From: Xenopus tropicalis
Lineage: Eukaryota; Chordata; Amphibia; Anura; Pipidae
DNA length: 64,000 nucleotides
Direction of reading: 5' to 3'
NCBI RefSeq assembly: GCF_000004195.4
Contig: NC_030683.2
Coordinates: 72,821,764 to 72,885,763, forward strand
In this document: one piece after another, positions 12,691 through 23,414 of the stretch
Layout of the letters: every line of letters begins with the position of its first letter
Position numbering within the stretch: the first letter of the stretch is position 1
Made by a program: the position numbers and the translations under genes
The notes under the pieces: generated by a model
Databases searched by the model: none
What the model saw: only the letters and a program-made list of their open reading frames with translations
What the model was told of the DNA's origin: nothing

Positions 12691-12772
12691 TATATAGGAG
12701 GGCAGTGAGTAGCAGGTGGCTGTGCGTGTGTGTATATGCAAGCCTGCTAGCAGCCGGACTCACTGGGGCACC
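12691..12772 (+). promoter_or_regulatory. barx2: Core promoter and 5' UTR of barx2 exon 1A
   Basis: TATATAGG at 12691-12698 is a plausible TATA box 82 bp upstream of the ATG, which would place initiation around 12720 and leave a short leader. E-box motifs CATATG (12676-12681) and CAGGTG (12713-12718) flank it. The start context CACCATGC is a good Kozak match. The initiation site is inferred. Confidence 0.55.
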
Positions 12773-12959
12773 ATGCACTGCCAGGCAGAGCTCAGACTCC
12801 CCTCTCCGGGCCAGATCAAATCAGTCAGGCGGCGCTACAAGTCCTTTATGATCGATGAAATTCTGTCAAAGGAGACATGCGATTACTTCGAGAAACTTTC
12901 CCTGTACTCGGCGTGTCCTTCGCTTTTGGTCAGACCGAGACCTCTGCACTCCTGCACCG
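12773..12959 (+). CDS. barx2: Barx2 homeobox protein, exon 1A (residues 1-62 plus first base of codon 63)
   Basis: The protein begins MHCQAELRLPSPGQIK and runs to PLHSCT, matching the N-terminus of vertebrate BARX2, a nuclear transcription factor of muscle, cartilage, gland and epithelial development. Residues 25-32 (FMIDEILS) form the FIL/eh1-like motif, associated in homeodomain proteins with co-repressor recruitment. The exon ends in a phase-1 donor, G|GTAAGA at 12960. Compared with exon 1B it has Val18 and Ala47 where exon 1B, and mammalian BARX2 as I recall it, have Ala and Val. Of 187 bases, four differ: two silent and two coding. The ATG was chosen by homology and Kozak context. The open frame continues into the intron to 13084 but loses similarity exactly at the donor. 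Confidence 0.93.
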
Positions 12960-13983
12960 GTAAGAGGGGGTTCTGTAATGGTATGTGTGCCAAGGCTATG
13001 GAGGGTGAGCTGCCCCTAGAGGTGGGTACGGTGAATAGGAATGGCCAATTCAAACGACAGTATAACGTGTGTGCGTTAATATAAATCCTGCTGTATCCGT
13101 CATTCATCGGTCGACTTGTCTATGACATTAGTGAAATGCAAACTCTGTTCTATTTCTACCCAGTTAAAGCACATTTGGTTTCCCAAGGTTTTTTGGAATG
13201 TCACTTTTCTTAGCCCCTGAGCGCTAATAGCAAGTTCTGCTCAGCGGTTCCACCTAAACACTTGTTGCTGCTCAGCGGTCCCTTGTTGCACTGTCAGTTT
13301 ATTACCCATATCCCTGATTATCCATGATTTGAGTTTCTCAATGTTTTGGTGACCCGAATGTTTGGGGTTTTTGTATCTACAATAAGCTGTACACATGAAG
13401 TTGTTGAGGAAAGGACATGCTATTGAGCCAAAATATAATTTTTGTGCACACAAACTCAAGTAGAAAACATGCAAAGCCTAATTTGCTAGCATATACAGTT
13501 GTTCATTGCAGTTGACAGAATTTTTTGTTTATTTCTGGGTCTGACTATTAAAATACTTGGAGTAATGGTTAGATCTCCTCCAGGTCTGTTAATCAGCTGG
13601 CATCTTCTACACTGTTTCAGAAGTCAGAACCAAGGATCACAGAGGATTAAGAAATGCTTTAGTCAGTTGCAATTACTTTTACAAATACCTTTGAAACCAT
13701 AGAAAATTTTAATGTACATTGGAAAATTGTTTAAAATCAAAATACATTTATCAAAAAGTAGTAATTTGGCGGAGTTCCCCTTTAGAAACATAATAAAATA
13801 ATAATTGCTATTCCTAGTATTGAGTATTATTGATCTTGCACAAATATACACACATACAGTGTACTGGGGTTAAACTGGACATCAGGAACAATACAGTGTA
13901 CGGCTTTATAAAATCTGCCATTAAACACTACCAGCGAGCAAATGCTGTCTGCATGGGTTTTCAGTGTTACATATAAAGACATA

Positions 13984-13992
13984 CAATAATAG
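13984..13992. other. Empty insertion site for the CAGGTAT MITE of unit B
   Basis: Unit A reads 'caataatag' with a single TA at 13987-13988. Unit B has the 327-bp element between two TAs at the corresponding place (23086-23416). This shows the TA target duplication directly. Confidence 0.85.
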
Positions 13993-16310
13993 TATAACAA
14001 TATTAAAAACACATTTCTTATACTCATATTTTAAAAAACTTTGCATTATTTCACTTTACATTTGTGATAATGTGGGAACATGCATTACCTCATCAGAAAC
14101 AATACGAAAGTTATGGAGAATTTTGAAGTCCACAACAGGATGAAATACATTTTTATCGGTGTAACGTTTTGGCATGTGTTGGGGCTTTCATCAGGGGACT
14201 GGCATCCGTCTCATGAACACATGTGCTATGATTTAGGCATCTGTTTTTGCCAGTGCAAAGATATAGTTATAATTACAGTGAATGATCATTTCTTGCATAA
14301 TGCTCTTCCTCTCTCTGAAAACTGGAAGATGGTGAAATATTAAAGTTCCTCACAATCAATCTATTATCATTTCAGGAAAGGTTTCAGCTTGCAAATACGC
14401 TGGTAGAAATAAGTGCTCACTCCCTTTTTACACTATGGAACATCACTAATTTATTTGAAAGATTGGGCACTTTGTTAACAAGCAACTACTGCACCTCTAG
14501 GAGACATCCCCGGCATTATGCTGAGACAGGCAGTATCACTAAATATGCTGTATATGAATTATAAATGACAATAACATAAGGAGATTATAATGTCATACAC
14601 AACAAAAAAAAACACAAGCAGTGAGGAGAAATGAGCAGCTATGGCTCAAAGGACTGTGTTTACATTCACCTTTTCTCCACTAGAACACACTGACTATACA
14701 CACTTTTTATGCAGGTTAGAGCATCTTAATATAGGATGCAAAATGCCAGCCTACAAGAAGGCAACTTCCTTTCATTTCTATGGATTTCGGAGTCATTTTT
14801 GGTCTAGGGTAATAATAAGACTTTTATGAAATGAGAGATTTAATATTACCTGTTGCAAAAAGCCCTTCCTAATTGTGCAGATAGTCTATGGATTGAACCC
14901 CCACTCTCCGACCACCAGCACTGTCCCAAATATGCAACCATATTGCTCAAAGTGCCTGCATCGTGAGCACATATTGCCAAAGCCCCCACAGCATGAAATG
15001 GTTAAATATTAGCAATATTTTTTAGAAATCACATTCAACTGTGAGAAAAGTCAGGACTTGCAGTAAGTAGATGTAGGTGTGCACTATTCAGTCCTCTATG
15101 AGATAAAATACTTCTTCTCACTCACACAGACCCAGGGCCTAAGCACAACGCTACACTGTGCTACTGTAACTGCTCGCAGCTCTGATGCAGACTGCGCCCC
15201 CCTCTCCTTTTAGCCACAATCACCACCTTTAGCAGTGCAAGTCATTATGTTTCGCAAAATCTGATAAATTATCTGCTGCCAAAAACTGTTCCCAAACTGA
15301 TAAATCACCAGATATTTACGCCTTTGTTCATGAGCTTTATGCAGTATTAAAGAACAAATGTTGGAAATCCTGGGTTTATGTCAGTTCAGCATGTTTGCAA
15401 TTACACTGACGTTGTTAGCCAATATATGCATTTGCAGTGTAAATTCTTGTGGGGAGCTAATGGGAAGAGCAACTTCTTGACTTAAAGTATTTTCTCTTAT
15501 AAATCTGCCCATTGATATGTGACACAGACATGATTGTTAGACCAAAAAGCAATAAACGAAAAGAACAGGGGTGGGGGACTCTTTTGCCTTGGAACATGGA
15601 TATTAAAGAAACATTTAGCCTTTGCTAAAACCTTAATAACCCCTCATTAAATTACTACAACTACATTGATCCAAAAGGACTCTATAAAATGTAATGGGCC
15701 TATACTGTCATAGTATTAAATAACCCAACAGAGCTATAGATGGGGCAGATTTATCAAAATGTTCTATTCATTCCTATGGAATTTGTAGAAGCATATTTAT
15801 CAAGTGGTGAGTTCTATCTTTCCCCCCTTGATAAACATGCTTCAAATCTCTAGAGATTTGTTCAGGACAGGATATGGCAGTGGATGCAGTTTTGCTGAAA
15901 ATATATTTTGATTGCAGGAAATGGAATATAAAACATATTAGGAATGGTAAGAATAAGAATATAACCATTTATAAAGCAGTTTATATACAGGATGAAATAT
16001 GACAAAGGGAAAGAGCCAAGTTCTTACTGGCAAATTTATTTTATTGATTTTTGAGTTATTGAGGGTGACCCTTCTAGGCCTAGTCTTTTGATGGTTGTTT
16101 TCTATGTTTGCTCATATAAATGATGGCTGATGTCATTTTAGCAAGTCTAGTGATTAATCTCTTTAAAAAAATGGTAACCCTTACTGAATTCAAATCATCC
16201 TGATATGCTATGTTGCAATGGTTGCTAAATGCTTAATAAATAAGCTGACAGTCAGAGGAGGGGAACAAATAAATAATAAGGATATAAATACACCACTACA
16301 TCAAAGATGC

Positions 16311-16313
16311 ATG
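16311..16313. other. Empty insertion site for the palindromic MITE of unit B
   Basis: Unit A reads 'gatgcATGgtgtttaat'. Unit B has a 643-bp element between ATG (25763-25765) and AAG (26409-26411). This supports a 3-bp target duplication with one later change, and insertion after the duplication or on one haplotype only. Confidence 0.8.
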
Positions 16314-17604
16314 GTGTTTAATAGAGGCAGGAGGAAGTGTTACTATATATATATACTGTATAGTGCATTGCCACCACTACTGTTAATGATATAGGGTACC
16401 CTGATTGTATATTAAAAGGCTATTAGAAACCCCACAACCGTGCCATTACCATATAAAGGCACAAGGAAACCAGTCAAGGAAATCCAAGGCCACTTCTATT
16501 ACCCTTTATAGTTTCTATCAAGCAGTAGATTATACATTTGAATGCATGACTACTTGTTTTGGGTAAATTACACCCAAAAACACAATACTTATTCATATTA
16601 AATACAGATGTATATTATTCATGTCAAAAGACCATGTTGGTTTCATTCAGTTGGTGTACACACACATAAATGTTCATTTGGCAGTTTTCAGTGTAAGGGT
16701 TAAAATAACAGTAGACATATTTGGAATGATTTGTTTTTGGCACTTTATGGGATTTTCCACCTGTATACATAGTATATAGCAGATACATATACAGTAAATC
16801 AGATGCACAGCTGAGCCTTGCAGCACACGTTCATTATTTGTAAGTGCAGATCCATCATCAGTCTCAAATCCTTGTAATAGTATCAACTTTTTTGCTTCTC
16901 TTTTGACTGAATTGTGGATGAATTACATTTTACAGGAGACTAAATATGCATACAGTTAAAACTTGTTGGCTTAATGATTACTTTTTCCCCATTATTTTTA
17001 CTCTCTTACATTAAGAAGGAAACTGTACAGCAGTGATATGGACATTAGAGTAATCCTTTAATAGAAATCTATGTAAAATGCTTTCAGCATAGTATGATGG
17101 CACAAGCTACCTGAGGAAATACAACAAAATCATATAGGAAACAGGAAAAGGCATTTAAAGAGTTTTATTTGCATAAAGAAAATAAAATATATTTAATACA
17201 TTTTCACTAGTCATTGTAAAGGATATTAATCACATTGCCCTCTTGCTCCTTCTTCATTTATCACACCGAAAACCAAATGCATGTTCACAGTTTGCTAAAT
17301 AAACAGAACTCACAGAACTTCAGTTGTTGACACTCCAGCCTTTCCCAGGAATGGCCTTAGAATTGTCACCTTAAACGATTCACAAGAATGGCTCTGTGAG
17401 TGCTGCCTGCTTTGGGAACTGTTTACATTTACAAAGATTTCGACCTAAAATATGAGTAATGTTACTATTGTGTTGCAAGCATTGATGGAAACTAATAGTA
17501 ACCTAGATCCTAGTCACGGGAATACAGTTAACACTTGTAAGCTAGTTAATTAAGAATATATAGCCCACAAAATAATTACAACATTGTAGTAAATGTAGAG
17601 AGCT

Positions 17605-18090
17605 GTGTTAGTAAATTGTTCTTAGTGTTTTTATTTGAACGCACATGGTGCAGTTTTCCTGCCCTAGAGTTTCCTTGGCTGTCATGCCTAACAGGTTCCA
17701 TTACTTTCAAAAAGTGAAATAAAAATGCTATGAAACAGTAATGGGTTGCTGTCATCTCCGGCAGGAGCTGCTAACTCCCAAACACAAGGGGTGTCGAAGC
17801 ATTGTAGCAGTAATTGGATTGGTGGTGTACTGGGAAAACACATTATATACTTTGTGGTTAATAAGGGCTGTTGATTGAGACTTTTGGAAGCAAAACCTTT
17901 GGCACACAAGTGCCTTTTGTCCTAGCATTTTTATATTTTCACTTATGCTTGAGCAGCATTCAGTGAATGGCTGGCATCTATCGGAAGCAGATTATGTACT
18001 GAACAACAGGTTGGAAAACAGTATAATCCATTAATTGCACTAACTACTGACCAAGAGTTCATGTGCATTTCCTTAAAATGGGGTAACATT
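17605..18090. promoter_or_regulatory. Candidate intronic enhancer, copy A (invariant block)
   Basis: Over this stretch I find no substitutions against 27807-28298, only a 5-bp and a 1-bp gap ('gattgagac' against 'gattgaagagagac', and one extra A), while the flanks differ repeatedly. It contains homeodomain-type cores ('agtaattgg', 'ccattaattg') and long non-repetitive stretches. No ORF is conserved across it: the minus-strand frame shared by the two copies is only about 70 codons and has no motif. A regulatory role is inference from relative constraint. Confidence 0.4.
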
Positions 18091-21000
18091 CTGCATACTG
18101 ATTGAAACATACCAGTTGATGCAACCAGACACCATCAGTTTTCTGACATAAAGACACATGGGCCTGGTTACTTGATAGCTTTATATTAGATTAACATTTT
18201 TAACCTCAGTGGGAGCCCAAGATGCACACCTTACTTGCACCCCCAAGTGCAGATTTGCTATACAGTAAATCAATGAGCTATTTGCTGTGATTGGTCTATT
18301 GCAAGCAGAAAAAATGAAATCAATGCTTGGTTTGGTTGGTATGACTTACCATTGTACCCACCTCTTCTTGCGAATTGCATTGAGATGCACTTTTCACTCA
18401 AATATTTACAAATGGCTCATAAATCAGATGGATGTTTGCATGGATGTGGCTATTCTGCATAGTCGTTGTGTGCAAATGGAGGGTTGGCTACATTCTGCAA
18501 ATATTAAAGTGCAGTTGCAAAACTATTTGGCATATATTTTCCTCTGCCACCAAAGTTGTGGCCTAACTCGAACTCAGAGAAATGCCTGTGTGTACTTAAA
18601 CAGTTTGAGATTATGCCATATTAAAAAAGCTCTTAAGGACAATCACAATGTGAATACAAATTCTCAATTAGACGTGCACATTAAATACACCAATATAAAC
18701 ATGTACATGGTTAATTTGTTCTCTGTGAAAATATTTTAGTGTTGTGCTACATTTATAAATGAGCCCCACTCTCTCTGTTTTATCTACCAATAAGAGTGAA
18801 AAAAACAAGAAGGCTTTAAGCAGTGTGAATATAAACAGTGGTCTTACAACTATATAGTCACCAATATTAAAGTATGTATAAAAAATTAGATGTTATAATA
18901 AAAGGGGTCAATCCTGTGTTAGTAGTGTCACGTTAAGGAAAAAAATCAAACAGAATTGTTCTTTTGAAATTAGCCTTAGTCAGGGAAGCATTCTTGCTAT
19001 TATGTGACTGGGTAAAAAGCAGAGAGGGGAACCGAGATTTGGCTTTAACATTTTGCATTGTAGGTTTTTGCTTATCCTTAATAAAAATTACAAAAAATTT
19101 TTTGTTGTGCATACAGGAGGGCACAACAAACGACCAACGTACCAAAGAGAGGTCATATATTAGTAGCTTTCTTTCTTTTGAGTCTAATTTCAATTGAATA
19201 ATGCTGAAAATGTATTTATATGAACTGAGATGTCGGGGTCTATATATAATTATAATTAGAGGCATTTCATGGCCTCCCTTTTCTAGACTTTAAACAGTTT
19301 TAGATTATTTTTAATGCTTAAAATATTAGTATTATAAAGAAGATACTGTATATTTAGTAAGGAAAGAAATTCAAGCTCAGTTTTGTAATTATTTTCTTTA
19401 AGGACTTTCAATATCACACATCTCACTCATCTATATTACAAAGCACCAATATGAGCAAAACTGACACATTTTTATTTTATGTTTTCCTAGTCTAAAGCAT
19501 GCTATTTCCTGAAGTAGCTGGTATCCTTATCCCCAACATTCATTTCTAAATAAATCCCACCTTTGCTGAACAAATGCCCCTAGGGAATTACATAGAAAGT
19601 TAGAACATGACATTAGAATAGAACAAGACTAGTATACATCTGGTGAGTAAAGCTAAATGCACTATTGCAAATAGGTGTTGTTTTTCTCTCTGTGAATCCT
19701 CCCTGTATATAATATGGGCAGATTTATTACAATTTGAACTGACATTAAATTTTATTATTATTAACACTTTCCTGACTGAAAATCAGTGGACAGGAAAGTG
19801 ACAAACTGGCACATTCATTAAAACCTTTACATGTACCAATTTATCAGAACTAAACTGCTCTGAGTGGTTGATTCTAGCGGCCGTGCTAGTTATAACACAT
19901 AAATCCCCAAAATACACAGAGCCATGCTCTTCTATGTGTGACATGGAAAATTATTTACAAATCCGAACCTATCATTATTATTTTTATTTTTTTTTACAAA
20001 TGTTAACTGTTTTTATTGCTTATAAAAAAAATGAAAAAACCCCAACAACATAGATCATAAATCTGTTTTTTTATTAAAAGAGAATGTTGCTGAATTTGGT
20101 TAATGGCAAAGAAAAAAATTTCAGTAACCATTTTCAAAAAGTACTTTAAAAGCCACACTTCTAAATTCTGAAAAACTTTTTGATAGAGGGGCTCTATGAT
20201 GTTTTCCACTAGAATTAAACCATTATTTAGCTATGGCCATGTAAATGTATTGGGCTGGATTTACAATTTTGCGCTAGCCTGAAGCCCCAGAGCTGATGTG
20301 GTAACCACACCTGTTTGTATACAGGCTTATACAATAGTTGAAATACAAAAAAATATATGTATATATAAATAATATGCATAATACACATTCACATATATAA
20401 ACTTTAATAGCAGTCCCTGTATTGGTATTATATGGTAATTTGCATATTTATAGAATAATAAATAATAATAATAATACAGTAATTTAATAGAATATACATT
20501 TAATTGTAAAATAACTATATTTTATATTTTAGGTTTAACTTTGTATAATGAGTGTGAAATATTAACATGTTTAAATGATGTTTTTTACTATATGAAATCA
20601 ATATATAGAAACAGTTTTTTTACATTTACCCCATAAGATAATTGCTCCCGGTTGTTTATTTTATATGGAGAGCTGACAAGCTGCAAGGAATGTACTAAGA
20701 ATTTCGGCTAAACATATCACAATTTCTTTCATTTAGAACTATGCAATAAATAGCAGCTGATTCATTAAGTATGGTATTCAGAATTTTATTAACCGAGTAC
20801 TAATTTTATCTCAGTTCTAAAGGCAGGTGGCAGAAATGCTGCCAAATAGCAATAATGCAGATTTTAACCCTTGCGAAACTGAGAGGTTTTTATTTGGAGA
20901 GATAGGCAGAGTTAAGTCCTGTATGAATATTATAGTTATACATTGATTTTTTGATTTGCTTAAGGCTGTATGGTAATTAGTCATGTAATTTCTGGCAGGT

Positions 21001-21184
21001 TTGTGAAAATGTATGCATCCTGAAATTTGATCTGATTTTTATCTTTTAGTTAGAAAAGGCATTACTGAATGGGATTTATCTATGTAAATATATAAAGAAA
21101 ATGTTTGTGCAGTACTGATAAGGATAGTATGTATAAAAATAAAACAAAATTAACTTAATCACTTAGTAAAAGAAAGTGTATTAT

Positions 21185-21185
21185 A

Positions 21186-21272
<87 letters not shown>
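21185..21272. repeat. Compound (TATC)n(TA)n microsatellite
   Basis: About ten TATC units followed by a long AT run close to the end of unit A. The equivalent place in unit B (31396-31797) has AT runs interrupted by an inverted repeat. Confidence 0.95.
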
Positions 21273-21277
<5 letters not shown>

Positions 21278-21795
21278 CTCTATGTATACTTTCACTTTAC
21301 TATACTATCACCTACTAAAGCATAAGTTAGTCCTTAGTCCTTAGTAACTTACCAATTATTTAGTAGTTCTTTGTATTCATTAAAGTGTTTACAGCCTTTA
21401 AAAAAAGAGAAGTAGTGGGAGTGAGATCTGATGTAACAAAGTTACACATACACACACCCCTTTGCTATACAGGCAAACAAGGGCAGCAGCTTTACAGCCG
21501 GGGAGAGAAGTGGGTTGAGAAGAGAAAGCATGGGTTAAAGATTTTGAAGAAGAGTGAAAGAAGTACTAAAAGCGGAGAGGAGACTGGAGAGGAGTGAACG
21601 ACAAACCTGAAGCAACAAACCTGAGGGAGGAGAGAAGTGGGAGAGCTAAGAGAGAGCACATTAGAGCCACTGAGTCCCTCCCAGCAGGCAGAGCGGGCGG
21701 ACAATAAGGAGGAGGGGGACTGTAAGAGCAGCACAATCTGACTGACAGCCGCAGTCTCCTAATAAGGGATGGCAATGGTGCATATGTTTGGCGTG

Positions 21796-21879
21796 TATAT
21801 AGGAGGACAGTGAGTAGCAGGTGGCTGTGCATGTGTGTGTATATGCAAGCCTGCTAGCTGCCGGACTCACTGGGGCACC
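21796..21879 (+). promoter_or_regulatory. barx2: Core promoter and 5' UTR of barx2 exon 1B
   Basis: TATATAGG at 21796-21803 and the downstream leader match unit A with small changes; the CATATG and CAGGTG E-boxes are retained. Only about 385 bp upstream of the ATG is copied from the exon 1A promoter. Further upstream lies the end of unit A intron sequence, so any distal elements upstream of 12388 are much farther away. Confidence 0.5.
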
Positions 21880-22066
21880 ATGCACTGCCAGGCAGAGCTC
21901 AGACTCCCCTCTCCGGGCCAGATCAAGTCAGCCAGGCGGCGCTACAAGTCCTTTATGATCGATGAAATTCTGTCAAAGGAGACGTGCGATTACTTCGAGA
22001 AACTTTCCCTGTACTCGGTGTGTCCTTCGCTTTTGGTCAGACCGAGACCTCTGCACTCCTGCACCG
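21880..22066 (+). CDS. barx2: Barx2 homeobox protein, exon 1B (residues 1-62 plus first base of codon 63)
   Basis: An alternative or duplicate first coding exon, 187 nt, same ATG context and the same phase-1 donor (GTAAGA at 22067), so it can join exon 2 in frame exactly like exon 1A. Ala18 and Val47 agree with the mammalian protein, so this copy looks less derived. The FMIDEILS motif is intact. Exon 1B has no evident acceptor for inclusion downstream of exon 1A, so the two are expected to be mutually exclusive first exons. It is also possible that only one is used. Confidence 0.93.
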
Positions 22067-23087
22067 GTAAGAGGGGGTTCTGTAATGGTATGTGTGCCAA
22101 GGCTATGGAGGGTGAGCTGCCCCTGGAGGTGGTCACGGCGAATAGGAATGGTCAATTCAAACTACAGTATAACGTGTGTGTGTGTGTGCGTTAATATAAA
22201 ACTTGCTGTATCCGTCGTTCATCGGTCGACTTGTCTATGACATTAGTGAAATGCAAACTCTGTTCTATTTCTACCCAGTTAAAGCACATTTGGTTTTCCA
22301 AGATTTTTTGGAATATCACTTTTCTTAGCCCCTGAGCGCTAATAGCAAGTTCTGCTCAGCGGTTTCACCTGAACACTTGTTGCTGCTCAGCGGTCCCTTG
22401 TTGCACTGTCAGTTTATTACCCATATCCCTGATTATCCATGATTTGAGTTTCTCAATGTTTCGGGGAATGTTTGGAGTTTTTGTTTCTACAATAAGCTGT
22501 ACACATGAAGTTGTTGAGGAAAGGACATGCTACTGAGCCAAAATATTATTTTTGTGCACACAAACTCAAGTAGAAAACACGCAAAGCCTAATTTGCTAGC
22601 ATATGCAGTTGTTCTTTGCAGTTGACAGAATTATTTGTTTATTTCTGGGACTGACTTTTAAAATACTTGGAGTAAGGGTTAGATCTCCTCCAGGTCTGTT
22701 AATCAGCTGGCATCTTCTACACTGTTTCAGAAGTCAGAACCAAGGATTAAGAAATGCTTTATTCAGTTGCAATTACTTTTACAAATACCTTTGAAACCAT
22801 AGAAAATTTTAATGTACATTGGAAAATTTTTAAAATCAAAATACATTTATCAAAAAGTAGTAATTTGGCGGAGTACCCCTTTAGAAACATAATAAAATAA
22901 TAATTGCTATTCCTAGTATTGAGTATTATTGAGCTTGCACAACCATACACACATACAGTGTACTGGGGTTAAACTAGACATCAGGAACAATACAGTGTAC
23001 GGCTTTATAAAATCTACCATTAAACACTACCAGCGAGCGAATGCTGTCGGCATATTGTTTAATGCATACATATAAAGACATGCAATA

Positions 23088-23414
23088 CAGGTATAGGACC
23101 CATTATCCAGAATGCTCGGGACCAAGGGTATTCCGGATAAGGGGTCTTTCCGTAATTTGGATCTCCATACCTTAAGTCTACTAAAAAATCAATAAAACAT
23201 TAATTAAACCCAATAGGATTGTTTTGCATCCAATAAGGATTAATTATATCTTAGTTGGAATCAATTACAAGGTTCTGTTTTATTTCTACATAGAAAAAGG
23301 AAATCAGTTTTAAAATCTGAATTATTTGATTAAAATGGAGTCTATGGGAGACGGGCATTCCGTAATTCGGAGCTTTCTGGATAACGGGTTTCCGGATAAG
23401 GGGTCCGATACCTG
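23088..23414. mobile_element. MITE of the CAGGTATRGGA family, copy 3, with TA target duplication
   Basis: A 327-bp element starting CAGGTATAGGACCCATTATC and ending GGTCCGATACCTG, flanked by TA at 23086-23087 and 23415-23416. The site is empty in unit A (13984-13992). Non-coding. This is the cleanest copy in the window and fixes the element ends for the others. Confidence 0.93.

Larger units (their letters stand above)
12388..21497 (+). repeat. Tandem segmental duplication, unit A (barx2 proximal promoter, exon 1A, 5' intron 1)
   Basis: From 12391 onward this unit aligns with 21501 onward (initial offset 9110). It ends with the tract 'ggcagcagctttacag' (21482-21497), which recurs at 31992-32007. 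The order of all shared landmarks is the same in both units. Compared with B it lacks the MITEs at 23088 and 25766 and the palindrome at 31531. It has about 140 bp (within 15478-15650) and about 280 bp (18447-18726) that B lacks. Either a real tandem duplication or two haplotypes placed in series would look like this. Confidence 0.92.
12960..21497 (+). other. barx2: Intron 1 segment within unit A
   Basis: Non-coding sequence after exon 1A. If exon 1A is joined to exon 2, the intron runs to 44305 (about 31 kb) and contains all of exon 1B. No other exon was recognised. The 150-codon frame at 18287-18739 lies partly in the roughly 280 bp missing from unit B and has no known motif. Confidence 0.7.

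Noticed and set aside
11938..12778. Overlapping Ser/Leu-rich open frames antisense to the barx2 promoter
   Set aside because: The purine-rich + strand gives Ser/Leu/Pro-rich minus-strand frames in several registers. No conservation of one frame between units, no splice or start signals.
12716..13084. Barx2 exon 1 as a 122-residue unspliced protein
   Set aside because: Homology stops exactly at the GTAAGA donor, and the following codons differ from any BARX2 sequence.
18287..18739. 150-codon open frame in unit A
   Set aside because: Interrupted by a large gap in unit B, no motif, and it sits in intron 1. Chance frame.
21185..21272. CRISPR-like regular repeat
   Set aside because: A simple TATC/AT microsatellite in a vertebrate intron, with no spacers.
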